Assembly: GCA_008012315.1 (NCBI GenBank) | Contig: SSEL01000007.1 | Coordinates: forward strand, 120,539-184,538 | Source of the DNA: Rhodospirillaceae bacterium | GTDB lineage: Bacteria > Pseudomonadota > Alphaproteobacteria > Dongiales > Dongiaceae | Length of the DNA: 64,000 bases | Reading direction: 5' to 3' | In this document: one piece after another, positions 42,415 through 51,609 of the stretch | Layout of the letters: each line of letters begins with the position of its first letter | Position numbering within the stretch: the first letter of the stretch is position 1 | Made by a program: the position numbers and the translations under genes | The notes under the pieces: model-generated | Told to the model about the DNA's origin: nothing | The model's database searches: none | What the model saw: the letters and a program-made list of their open reading frames with translations, nothing else

Positions 42415-42602
42415 GCAGCTCCGATCACGTGTCCCCTACGTAGCCTGTATTGCTACGATCGTCTGTGCCACAGCCGATTTTTTCAATCTTTAGCAGATAG
42501 CTGCCATCCGTCCTGGTTCCCATCCATTGGGGGAATGAGCGGGGATGCCGGCTTCCGGTGCCGCCGAAAATACAGGATGACTAAATGCCGTGCTGCTCAA
42601 TC

Positions 42603-42648
42603 CTTGTGCAGCACTTGTACAGTCCTCGTGCAGCAACCTTGTGCAGCG
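42603..42648 (+). repeat. Four phased direct repeats of CTTGTGCAGCA (11/11/13-bp spacing)
   Basis: CTTGTGCAGCA CTTGTACAGTC CTCGTGCAGCA-AC-CTTGTGCAGCG, read directly. Confidence 0.8.
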
Positions 42649-42924
42649 GTGGAAGCGTATCCGGCTGTAAAAATGGCAGTTTCTTGATAAAATACACTTA
42701 AGAAAACGTTAAATCGTTCGTCAATTGCTATTCTCTCATCATTCCGCGCAAGCATTTGCGGAATGGTGGCTTGACTAGCTCGTCAGAACGGTTACTAGGC
42801 ACAATGCGGAGGCTGTTGACACAAGTCGTCAGACAGGTGTCCCACGACCGGAGGGACCGGATCGCGAGGCAGGTTCTGCAAGCGACCGCACAGCGTACTG
42901 TGCTTTAGGAAGGGGGAACTACCC

Positions 42925-44064
42925 ATGGCTGTTCATCAGTCAAAATTCATTTCACGCCGCACCTTGTTGAAGGCGACGGGCTTCGTCGGTGCTGCCACGA
43001 TCGGCGCGCCGTGGATCGTGCGCGACGCCTTTTCGTCTTCCGGCGAGCTCAATTTCATGGGCTGGGCCGGTTACGATTTCAAGGCGTCCTTCGACGCGTT
43101 CAACAAGAAGACCGGCATCAAGGTGAACTTCACCGAACAGCCGGACCAGGACGCCATGGTCGCCCAAGCCAAGGCCGGCGGTGCCACCGGCGCTTTCGAC
43201 ATTTCGGAGCCGACGACCGACCGCGTGACCAACTGGGTCGAGCGCGACTTCCTGCAGCCCTGGGATGAAGCCAAGATCAATGCCGACGGTGTCGATCCCG
43301 GCATCATGAACGGCTCGGCGATGCAGCAGGTGCGCATCAACGGCAAGCTCTATTCCTCGCCCAGCGTCTGGGGTAGCGAAGCCATCACCTTCAACACCGA
43401 CGAAGTGAAGCTCACCTATCCGGAAATCAATCTCGGCGACCTGTGGCGCGAAGAATTCGCCGGCAAGGTCACCGTGCGTCCGCATTCCGGCCTGGTCGCC
43501 ATCGGCCGCTGGCTGGAAGCTCAGGGCGAACTGCCGAAGCCGTATCTCGATTCCTACAAGGACGAGGCGGTGATGACCGAGAACTATGAGGTCATCGTCA
43601 AGAAGGCGATCGCGCTGAAGCCGAATGTCGGCCAGTGGTGGAAGGACGAGAACTCCGCCCAGGCCGCCTTCCGCACCAATGGCTGCGCCATCGGCAATTG
43701 CTGGGACAGCTCCGCCCAGATCCTGCAGAAGGAAGGCCTGCCGATCGCCTATCTGTCGCCGAGCGAAGGTGCATCGGGCTGGCTGCAGAACTTCGTGCTC
43801 TTCAAGGGCGCGAAGAACGTCGAACAGGCGGAAGCCTGGTGCGCCTGGGTCAACTCGGTCGAAGGCTCGCTGCTTTGGGCCGCCGCCATCGGCGCCAGCC
43901 CCTCGGCCAAGGGGGCGGCGGATGCTGCGCCGGAAGCCCAGAAGAACTTCCTGAAAGCGGCCTATCCGGACGATGCGCTCAGCCGCATGTGGTGGCAGCC
44001 GACCCAGCCCAGCTGGTTCGTGTCCAAGCGGAATGAATACGCCGATAAATTCCAGGCCGGCTGA
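42925..44064 (+). CDS. ABC transporter substrate-binding protein (PotD/PotF-like), Tat-type signal
   Basis: SRRTLLKATGFVGAATIGAPWIVRDAFSSSGELNFMGWAGYDFKASFDAFNKKTGIKVNF. Confidence 0.88.
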   Translation: MAVHQSKFISRRTLLKATGFVGAATIGAPWIVRDAFSSSGELNFMGWAGYDFKASFDAFNKKTGIKVNFTEQPDQDAMVAQAKAGGATGAFDISEPTTDRVTNWVERDFLQPWDEAKINADGVDPGIMNGSAMQQVRINGKLYSSPSVWGSEAITFNTDEVKLTYPEINLGDLWREEFAGKVTVRPHSGLVAIGRWLEAQGELPKPYLDSYKDEAVMTENYEVIVKKAIALKPNVGQWWKDENSAQAAFRTNGCAIGNCWDSSAQILQKEGLPIAYLSPSEGASGWLQNFVLFKGAKNVEQAEAWCAWVNSVEGSLLWAAAIGASPSAKGAADAAPEAQKNFLKAAYPDDALSRMWWQPTQPSWFVSKRNEYADKFQAG

Positions 44065-44080
44065 TCCGGTTTGCGAAACC

Positions 44081-44115
44081 CTGGCTCGCCGGTATCCGCC
44101 GGCGAGCCAGTTTTT
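44081..44115 (+). terminator. Rho-independent terminator / intra-operon attenuator
   Basis: CTGGCTCGCCGG-TATCCG-CCGGCGAGCCAG-TTTTT, perfect 12-bp stem. Confidence 0.9.
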
Positions 44116-44287
44116 CTGACGAAAAAAGGTGTCGCAGTCGTGAATTTATTTGTCGGATAAGCTCATGATTGCAACGCAACATTGATATTAGAACACCCGC
44201 GCACGGCCGGTGGCTCGTTCACCGTTCGGCTTTCCTTTGCAGCTGTCGGGCTGCAACTCTTACCAGGGGGCGGATTACCGCATTGCT

Positions 44288-45403
44288 ATGAGCCAGGACA
44301 TTCAACTCGATCGTGTGACCATGCGATTCGGCGACTTTGTGGCAGTCAAGGACGTCTCGCTGACGATCCACGCCGGCGAGTTCTTCAGCTTTCTGGGCCC
44401 GTCGGGATGTGGCAAGACGACGATCCTGCGGATGGTGAGCGGGTTCAACGAGCCGAGCGAGGGGGTGATTCGCATCGGCGGCCAGGATATGGCCGGAATC
44501 GGCCCGAATAAGCGCCCGACCGCACTGATTTTCCAGAACCTGGCTTTGTTCCCGCTGATGACCGTGTGGGAGAACATCGCTTTCGGCCTTGAAGTGCGCG
44601 GCGTGCCCAAGGCGAAGCGACGCAAGCGGGCGGAAGAGCTGCTGGACCTGATCGCCCTTTCGGGCGCGGCGGAGAAGCGGGTCAGCGAGCTCTCCGGCGG
44701 CCAACGCCAGCGTGTGGCGATCGCGCGCGCTTTGGCGGTGGAACCGAAGGTGATGCTGCTCGATGAGCCGCTCTCGGCGCTCGATCTGAAATTGCGCCAG
44801 CATATGCGCGCCGAGTTGCGTGCGATCCAGCGGCGCACCGGCGTTACCTTCATCTATATCACTCATGACCAGGGCGAGGCCCTGACGATGTCGGACCGGG
44901 TGGCGGTGATGTCGCAGGGTGTCATCCAGCAGATCTCGAAATCTGCGGAGATCTATAACGATCCGGCGACCCCTTTCGTGGCCACCTTCGTCGGCGAGAA
45001 CAATGTCTTCCGTGGGCAGGTCAAGGCTGTCGATGGCGACTGGGCGACCATCGAAACCGGTCACGGCCAGTTGCGCGGCCGCAACCGCAACGGTGTCAAG
45101 GTCGGCGAGACGGCCTTGCTTTTTGCCCGGCCGGAACGTCTCAACCTGGTCAATGGCGATGCGGGGGCGGAGATGAACCGGCTCGACCTCACGCTCGGCC
45201 ATGTCGATTTCGAAGGCAGCTTCGCCAACCTCTTCCTGCGCAGCGGCGACAGCCAGGCCGGCGAACAGGCCGGCCGCGGCGTGATCATGCAGATGTCCAA
45301 TGACGGCGGTCTGCCGCGCCTGGTCCCCGGTGAGAAATTGCCGGTCGGTTTTGCCGCCGAGGATGCGGTGATCCTGGCGGACGGGCCCCTGGCGGCGCAT
45401 TGA
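44288..45403 (+). CDS. ABC transporter ATP-binding protein (PotA-like)
   Basis: MSQDIQLDRVTMRFGDFVAVKDVSLTIHAGEFFSFLGPSGCGKTTILRM; LSGGQRQRVAIARA; MLLDEPLSALD. Confidence 0.93.
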   Translation: MSQDIQLDRVTMRFGDFVAVKDVSLTIHAGEFFSFLGPSGCGKTTILRMVSGFNEPSEGVIRIGGQDMAGIGPNKRPTALIFQNLALFPLMTVWENIAFGLEVRGVPKAKRRKRAEELLDLIALSGAAEKRVSELSGGQRQRVAIARALAVEPKVMLLDEPLSALDLKLRQHMRAELRAIQRRTGVTFIYITHDQGEALTMSDRVAVMSQGVIQQISKSAEIYNDPATPFVATFVGENNVFRGQVKAVDGDWATIETGHGQLRGRNRNGVKVGETALLFARPERLNLVNGDAGAEMNRLDLTLGHVDFEGSFANLFLRSGDSQAGEQAGRGVIMQMSNDGGLPRLVPGEKLPVGFAAEDAVILADGPLAAH

Positions 45404-45413
45404 GGGGGCGGCG

Positions 45414-46298
45414 ATGAAAGACCTGGTGAAACGCTACGGGTTGATGCTGACCAGCTATATGGTGGTCGCCAGCCTGGTCTGGATCGTCCTGCTCGTGATC
45501 CTGCCTTATTTCATGATGGTCAACTATTCCTTCCGCCCCAATCTGGTGGCGGCGGATATCGGCGGGCCGCTAGACCATTACACGATCGACAATTACATCA
45601 CCCTGTTCCAGAACCAGGTACACTTCCATGTGTTCCTGAACACCATCTGGGGCGGCGCATTGGTAACCTTCATCTGCCTCTGCGTCTGTTATCCGATCGC
45701 CTATCATCTGGCCAAGGTGGCGACGCCGCAGCGCGCTGCTTTTCTGTTGCTGCTGCTGGTCATCCCGTTCTGGATCAATGAAATCCTGCGCACCTTCGCC
45801 TGGTTCATCATCCTGGCGTATCAGGGGCCACTGAACGCGTTTTTGAAATTCTTCCATATCATCGACAAGCCGATCCGTTACCTTTCGGGCAATGGCGCGG
45901 TGATGGTCGGCATGGTCTATGCCTTCATCCTCTTCATGGTGTTTCCGATCTATAACGCCATGGAAAGCCTGGATAAGAACCAGGTGGAAGCGGCCCGCGA
46001 CCTGGGCGCGCCGACCTGGCGGATCCATTGGCGCGTGGTGATACCGCATGCCAAGCCCGGTATCGCCGTCGGCTGCATCATGACCTTCATGCTCGCGGTC
46101 AGTTCCTATGCCGTCCCCTCGATTTTGGGCTCGACCAATTCGCGCTGGTTTACCGAAATCATCTATCAGTGGTTCTTCGAGGGCCAGAACTGGCCGCAGG
46201 GTTCGGCCTATGCCTTCATCCTGCTGCTGCTCTGCATCATCTTCATCCTGGTGATGATGCGGGTCTTCAAGGTCGGCCTGACCGACATCGCGAAGTAA
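45414..46298 (+). CDS. ABC transporter permease (PotB-like)
   Basis: EAARDLGAPTWRIHWRVVIPHAKPGIAVGCIMTFMLAVSSYAVPSILG. Confidence 0.92.
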   Translation: MKDLVKRYGLMLTSYMVVASLVWIVLLVILPYFMMVNYSFRPNLVAADIGGPLDHYTIDNYITLFQNQVHFHVFLNTIWGGALVTFICLCVCYPIAYHLAKVATPQRAAFLLLLLVIPFWINEILRTFAWFIILAYQGPLNAFLKFFHIIDKPIRYLSGNGAVMVGMVYAFILFMVFPIYNAMESLDKNQVEAARDLGAPTWRIHWRVVIPHAKPGIAVGCIMTFMLAVSSYAVPSILGSTNSRWFTEIIYQWFFEGQNWPQGSAYAFILLLLCIIFILVMMRVFKVGLTDIAK

Positions 46299-46308
46299 GG
46301 GGGAAGCG

Positions 46309-47157
46309 ATGCATCGCCGTTCCGGTTCCGAAATCCTGCTGAACATCTATCTATGGGTGTTCCTGTTCTATTTGTTCCTGCCGTTGATCGTCATGGGCGC
46401 GGCAACCTTCAATAGCAGCCGCTTCCCGACGGTCACGCCGTGGCTCGGCACTACGCTGAAATGGTTCGGGGAGTTGGCTGCGGACGACCGCATGTGGGAC
46501 GGTCTCATCAGCTCCCTGGGTGTCGGCATTGCCGTGGTGGTGATCTCGGTGCCGGTGGGGCTGGGGGCTGCCCTGTTGCTGACCGGTCTCAAGGGTAAGT
46601 CACGGACCTTCGTCTATGGCGTCATGGTCTCGCCGCTGCTGACGCCGGGCGTCATCATCGGCATCTCCACTTTGGTCTTCTGGGACCGGCTGGGGGTCGG
46701 GCCGGGCCTGCATCTGGCGACACTTGGCCAATGCAGCTTCATCATCGCCTATGTGATGCTGATGGTGCTGGCGCGGCTGCAGCGTTTCGATGCGACGCTT
46801 GAGGAAGCCGGGCTCGATCTCGGCGCCAGCCATGCCCAGGTGTTCCGCCGCGTCCTGTTGCCCTATCTCAAGCCGTCTCTGATCGCGGCGGCGGTACTGG
46901 CTTTCTTCCAGTCCTTCGAGAACTACAACACGACGCTTTTCACCCGCGGCCTCGACACCACCCTGACGGTCTATATCGCCTCCAAGGTGCGTACCGGCCT
47001 CACCCCGGCGGTCAATGCGCTGGCGCTTATCCTGATCTCGATCACCATTCTCGGCGCGATCGGCTATGAAATCCTTCGCCGCCGCGAACAGGCCCGCGAC
47101 CTCGCCGCCAAACGCCGGGCGGCCGAAACCGAACGGCGCGAGACGCAGCTCGCCTGA
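46309..47157 (+). CDS. ABC transporter permease (PotC-like)
   Basis: EEAGLDLGASHAQVFRRVLLPYLKPSLIAAAVLAFFQSFENYNTTLF. Confidence 0.92.
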   Translation: MHRRSGSEILLNIYLWVFLFYLFLPLIVMGAATFNSSRFPTVTPWLGTTLKWFGELAADDRMWDGLISSLGVGIAVVVISVPVGLGAALLLTGLKGKSRTFVYGVMVSPLLTPGVIIGISTLVFWDRLGVGPGLHLATLGQCSFIIAYVMLMVLARLQRFDATLEEAGLDLGASHAQVFRRVLLPYLKPSLIAAAVLAFFQSFENYNTTLFTRGLDTTLTVYIASKVRTGLTPAVNALALILISITILGAIGYEILRRREQARDLAAKRRAAETERRETQLA

Positions 47158-47161
47158 CGAT

Positions 47162-47209
47162 ATGCCGGCCCCGGTCTCCTCGTTCGGGGAGCATCGGGAC
47201 CGGCATTTC
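47162..47209 (+). terminator. Candidate terminator hairpin after the second polyamine-type ABC operon
   Basis: ATGCCGG...CCGGCAT outer stem with inner GC pairs, followed by TTTC. Confidence 0.5.
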
Positions 47210-47299
47210 ATTGCCTGACGTCAAGGGGGGCTGAAGCGGGACGGGATTCCCGCTTGACGCCGATACACCTAATACACTTCTATATGCGGGAATCCGTGA

Positions 47300-47320
47300 T
47301 AACACACGTGCCGTGTGTTA
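47300..47320. promoter_or_regulatory. Perfect 9-bp inverted repeat, 3-nt spacer, upstream of sulfate-binding protein gene
   Basis: TAACACACG-TGC-CGTGTGTTA, 41 bp before ATG 47361; TTGACG and TATA-like elements just upstream. Confidence 0.6.
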
Positions 47321-47360
47321 AATGACATCTCGTCATTCATTCACCTATGGAGTTCCTTTC

Positions 47361-48371
47361 ATGAAGCGTCTCTTTCTCGGTCTGGTCGGGGCCGCCGGCC
47401 TGGCCGCGGCCTCCCTGGCGCAGGCGCCTGCCGCCAAGGCCGATACCTCGCTGCTGAATGCCTCTTTCGATGTGGGCCGCGAGCTTTATGCCGATATCAA
47501 CCCTGCTTTCAAAACCTATTGGAAAGGCAAGGCCGGCGAGGACGTTTCGATCGAGCAATCCCATGCCGGCACCTCCAAGCAGGCCCGGTCGATCCTGGAA
47601 GGCATGCAGGCCGATGTGGTGACCTTCAACCAAGCCCCCGATATCGACATGCTGGTGGCTGGCGGCGCGGTACAGGCGGGTTGGGAACAGAAATTCCCCG
47701 CCAATGCCTCGCCTTACTATTCCTTTCCGGCCTTCCTGGTGCGTGCGGGCAACCCGAAGCACATCAAGGATTGGAGCGATCTGGCGCGTGACGACGTGCA
47801 GGTGGTCTTCCCCAATCCGAAGACCTCGGGCAATGCGCGTTATACCTATCTTGCCGCCTATGCCGATGCGCTGCAGAAGAATGGCGGCGACCAGGCCAAG
47901 GCCCAGGAATTCGTCAAGAAGGTCTTCTCCCATGTGCCAGTCTTCGATACCGGCGGCCGTGGCGCGACCACGACCTTCGTCGAACGCGAAACCGGCGACG
48001 TGCTGATCACTTTCGAAGCCGAAACCCGCGGCATCGCCAAGCAATACGGCACCGACAAATATGAAGTGGTGGTGCCGCAGACCAGCCTGAAGGCCGATTT
48101 CCCGGTCGCCGTGGTCGACAAGGTGGTCGATGCCAAGGGCACCCGCAAGACGGCCGAGGCCTATCTCAATTTCCTCTACCAGCCGGAATGCCAGGACATC
48201 ATCGCCCAGCATTTCTACCGGGTGAATGATGAGGCCGTGGCGAAGAAATATGCCGACCAGTTCCCCGCCGTGAAGCTGCTGACTGTCGATGACGTCTTCG
48301 GTGGCTGGGCCAAGGTGAACAAAGAGCATTTCGCCAAGGGCGGCATTCTCGACACGCTGTTCGTTCAATAA
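47361..48371 (+). CDS. sbp: sulfate ABC transporter substrate-binding protein
   Basis: LLNASFDVGRELYADINPAFKTYW, IEQSHAGTSKQARSILEGMQADVVTFNQAPDID, VVFPNPKTSGNARYTYLAAYADAL. Confidence 0.95.
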   Translation: MKRLFLGLVGAAGLAAASLAQAPAAKADTSLLNASFDVGRELYADINPAFKTYWKGKAGEDVSIEQSHAGTSKQARSILEGMQADVVTFNQAPDIDMLVAGGAVQAGWEQKFPANASPYYSFPAFLVRAGNPKHIKDWSDLARDDVQVVFPNPKTSGNARYTYLAAYADALQKNGGDQAKAQEFVKKVFSHVPVFDTGGRGATTTFVERETGDVLITFEAETRGIAKQYGTDKYEVVVPQTSLKADFPVAVVDKVVDAKGTRKTAEAYLNFLYQPECQDIIAQHFYRVNDEAVAKKYADQFPAVKLLTVDDVFGGWAKVNKEHFAKGGILDTLFVQ

Positions 48372-48403
48372 GGCCCTAATTAACGAGGTATTGGCGCACG
48401 ATC

Positions 48404-49273
48404 ATGGCTTTGGTAGATGCCAGTCTCGGCAAATCGGCCAGGATATGGGGCCGCCGGCGTCGTGTCCTGCCGGGTTTCACCCTGACGCTCGGCTGCACGC
48501 TGCTCTATCTTGCCGTGATCGTGCTGCTGCCGCTGGCGGCGCTGATCCTGAAATCCGCCAGCGTCCCCTTCGATGAATTCCTCGGCAACATCATCTCTGC
48601 CCGGGCGCTCGCGACCTATCGCCTGACCTTGGGGACGGCGCTCGGCGCGACGATATTCAACGGGCTGTTCGGCCTGATGCTGGCCTGGGTGCTGGTGCGC
48701 TATGACTTCCCCGGCCGCCGGCTGCTCGACGCCATCGTCGATCTGCCTTTCGCCTTGCCGACCGCCGTGGCCGGCATCGCCCTGACCGAGCTGTTTGCGA
48801 AGAACGGCTGGCTGGGCGAGCCGCTGGCGAAGCTCGGCATCAGCGTCGCCTATACGCCGCTCGGCATCGCCATCGCCATGGCCTTCACCAGCCTGCCTTT
48901 CGTGGTCCGCACCGTGCAGCCGGTGCTGGAAGACCTGGATGAAGAGGTGGAGGAGGCGGCTCACTCGCTGGGCGCCAGCGATGGCGCGATTCTCTGGCGC
49001 GTCATCCTGCCCTCGATCTTCCCGGCCTTCCTGGCGGGCTGCAGCCTCGCTTTCGCCCGCAGCCTGGGCGAATTCGGCGCCGTGATCTTCATTGCCGGCA
49101 ACCGGCCGATGCAGACCGAAATCACTGCGCTGCTGACCTTCATCCGCCTGGAGGAATACGATTACGGCGGTGCGGCGGCGCTTTCCGTCGCCATTCTTTT
49201 CGCCGCTTTCGTGCTTCTCCTCGTCACCAATATCGTTCAGGCCAGGGCGCTCCGTTATGCTGACCGGCGTTGA
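48404..49273 (+). CDS. cysT: sulfate ABC transporter permease CysT/CysU
   Basis: DLPFALPTAVAGIALTELFAKNGWLG, SLGEFGAVIFIAGNRPMQTEI. Confidence 0.95.
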   Translation: MALVDASLGKSARIWGRRRRVLPGFTLTLGCTLLYLAVIVLLPLAALILKSASVPFDEFLGNIISARALATYRLTLGTALGATIFNGLFGLMLAWVLVRYDFPGRRLLDAIVDLPFALPTAVAGIALTELFAKNGWLGEPLAKLGISVAYTPLGIAIAMAFTSLPFVVRTVQPVLEDLDEEVEEAAHSLGASDGAILWRVILPSIFPAFLAGCSLAFARSLGEFGAVIFIAGNRPMQTEITALLTFIRLEEYDYGGAAALSVAILFAAFVLLLVTNIVQARALRYADRR

Positions 49274-50141
49274 CAGTCTAAGCCCCGACCGTGCGGTTGC
49301 GTCGCCCCGCCGTCATGTGCGGGCCGGCGACGGCAAATGGCTGCGCCGCAGCCTGATCATCATCGTCGTCCTGCTATCGGCACTGGTGCTGCTGGCGCCG
49401 ATCGTGGTTATCTTCATTCAGGCCTTTTCCGCCGGCATCGCCGTCTATGCCAGCAAGATCGTCGCCTCGGAAACCTTGCATGCGATCTTGCTGACTGTGT
49501 TGACTGCCCTTGTGGTGGTGCCGCTCAATGCAATTTTCGGCATCATGGCGGCCTGGTCGATCACCAAGTTCAATTTTCCCGGCCGCAAGCTGCTGATCAC
49601 GCTGATCGAGATTCCCTTCTCGGTGTCGCCGGTCGTGGCCGGTGTCTGCTATCTCTTCCTGTATGGTGCGCGCGGCCTGCTCGGTCCCTGGCTGGAAGCC
49701 CATGACATCCGCCTGATGTTCTCGGTGCCGGCGATCTTCCTGGTCAGCCTCTTCGTCACCTGTCCCTTCGTCGCCCGCGAGCTCATTCCACTGATGCAGA
49801 CCCAGGGCAGCGATGAAGAAGAAGCCGCGACGACTCTTGGCGCCAACGGCTTGCAGATGTTCCTGAAGGTAACGTTGCCCAATATCAAATGGGCGCTGCT
49901 TTACGGCGTCATCCTCTGCAACGCCCGGGTCATGGGCGAGTTCGGTGCGGTTTCCGTGGTTTCCGGCAGCATCCGTGGCCAGACCAATACCTTACCGTTG
50001 CAAATCGAGCTGCTTTACAACGATTACGATGCGGTGGGCGCCTTTGCGGCAGCCTCCACGCTGACCTTCCTGGCGGTGGCCACCCTGGTCATCAAGACCA
50101 TCATCGAACGCCGGACCGGCCAGCGCGGCCTCGGTCACTGA
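49257..50141 (+). CDS. cysW: sulfate ABC transporter permease CysW
   Basis: IPFSVSPVVAGVCYLFLYGARGLLGPWL, CNARVMGEFGAVSVVSGSIRGQTNTLPLQIELLYNDYDAVGAFAAAS. Confidence 0.95.
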   Translation: MLTGVDSLSPDRAVASPRRHVRAGDGKWLRRSLIIIVVLLSALVLLAPIVVIFIQAFSAGIAVYASKIVASETLHAILLTVLTALVVVPLNAIFGIMAAWSITKFNFPGRKLLITLIEIPFSVSPVVAGVCYLFLYGARGLLGPWLEAHDIRLMFSVPAIFLVSLFVTCPFVARELIPLMQTQGSDEEEAATTLGANGLQMFLKVTLPNIKWALLYGVILCNARVMGEFGAVSVVSGSIRGQTNTLPLQIELLYNDYDAVGAFAAASTLTFLAVATLVIKTIIERRTGQRGLGH

Positions 50142-50330
50142 GAGATGAATGACTGAACTGCCAGGATATTAACTCCGACCTTGCCATAAGGCGGCGGAGA
50201 TTGCAGAGTCCTGCCGGGGTCAATTGCGCGGGTTGAACCGCGCTCCAGTCAGATTCAGGGATTTCCGCGAGACAGGCGACCGGCCGAAAGGCTGCTTTGC
50301 CTGGCGCCGGACGGCAAAACGGAGGCAGAC

Positions 50331-51560
50331 ATGGCCGGCAAATTCATTCAAATCGCAGCTCATGACGGCGGCACGTTTCGTGGCTATCTGGCTTTGCCGC
50401 GCGGCGGCAAGGGACCGGGCATCGTGCTCTGCCAGGAAATCTTTGGCATCAATGCCTATGTCCGCGAGGTTGCCGATTACTATGCCGAGGAAGGCTATGT
50501 GGTGCTGGCGCCCGATCTCTTCTGGCGCATGGAGAAGGACGTCGATCTCGGCTACACGCCGGAAGACTGGCAGAAGGCTTTCGGCTTCTTCCAGAATTTC
50601 GATATCGATCTCGGCATCAAGGATATCGCCAGCAGCGTGAAGGCCCTGCGCGCCATGCCCGACGTCGCCGGCAAGGTCGGTGCGCTCGGTTTCTGCCTGG
50701 GCGGCAAGCTGGCTTATCTCGCCGCCGCGCGGGCCGGTGTCGATTGTGCCGTCGGCTATTACGGCGTCGGCATCGAAGGCGCGCTGGATGAGAAGATCAA
50801 TGTGCCGCTGGTGCTGCATATCGCCGGCGAGGATCAGTTTGTCCCCAAGGCGGCGCAGGAGCAGATTCGCCAGCATTTCAAGAACCAGCCCCAGGTCGAG
50901 ATCTATACCTATCCCGGCACGGACCATGCCTTTGCCCGGACCGGCGGCGATCATTACGACAAGCCGGCGGCGATGATGGCGCATTCGCGCTCGATCGCCC
51001 TGTTCCGCAAGGTGATGGGACCGCATTACGATCTCTCGGCCCTGTGGGACAAGCATTGCGAATATGAATTCGGCATTCGCGATGTCGATGCCACCATGGG
51101 CACGATGGTGGCGGAGCCCTATGTCAACCACATCCCGACCATGACCGGTGGGGTCGGCTACAAGCATCTGAAGCGCTTCTACAAGCATCACTTCGTCAAC
51201 AGCAATCCCAAGGACACGAAGCTCATTCCGATCTCACGCACCATCGGCGCCGACCGGGTGGTCGACGAGATGCTGTTCTGCTTCACCCATGACTGCGAGA
51301 TCGACTGGATGCTGCCGGGCGTGAAGCCGACCGGGAAATATGTCGAGATTCCATTGATCGCGATCATCTCGTTCCGTGGCGACAAGCTCTATAACGAGCA
51401 TATCTATTGGGACCAGGCCTCGGTCCTGGTGCAGATCGGCCTGCTCGATTCCAAGAGCTTGCCGGTCGCCGGTATCGAACAGGCAAAGAAGCTGCTCGAT
51501 GAAAAGCAACCGTCGAACACCTTGATGAAGAAATGGAAGGAGAGTGAGGGCAAGGACTGA
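50331..51560 (+). CDS. dienelactone hydrolase fused to a SnoaL/NTF2-like C-terminal domain
   Basis: GFCLGGK nucleophile, GEDQFVP, GTDHAFAR triad; C-terminus GGVGYKHLKRFYKHHFVNSNPKDTKLIPISRTIGADRVVDEMLFCFTHDCEIDWMLPG. Confidence 0.88.
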   Translation: MAGKFIQIAAHDGGTFRGYLALPRGGKGPGIVLCQEIFGINAYVREVADYYAEEGYVVLAPDLFWRMEKDVDLGYTPEDWQKAFGFFQNFDIDLGIKDIASSVKALRAMPDVAGKVGALGFCLGGKLAYLAAARAGVDCAVGYYGVGIEGALDEKINVPLVLHIAGEDQFVPKAAQEQIRQHFKNQPQVEIYTYPGTDHAFARTGGDHYDKPAAMMAHSRSIALFRKVMGPHYDLSALWDKHCEYEFGIRDVDATMGTMVAEPYVNHIPTMTGGVGYKHLKRFYKHHFVNSNPKDTKLIPISRTIGADRVVDEMLFCFTHDCEIDWMLPGVKPTGKYVEIPLIAIISFRGDKLYNEHIYWDQASVLVQIGLLDSKSLPVAGIEQAKKLLDEKQPSNTLMKKWKESEGKD

Positions 51561-51609
51561 GCCCGTCGGCTGGGGCCGGCCCGTCACGCATGTCATTCCA
51601 GGAGGGAAA

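Noticed and set aside
42603-42648. Possible CRISPR array
   Set aside because: Repeats are only 11 bp, contiguous, without 30-40 bp unique spacers and without cas genes
49257-49273. 17-bp cysT/cysW overlap as an unusual feature
   Set aside because: Short overlaps between co-transcribed permease genes are common
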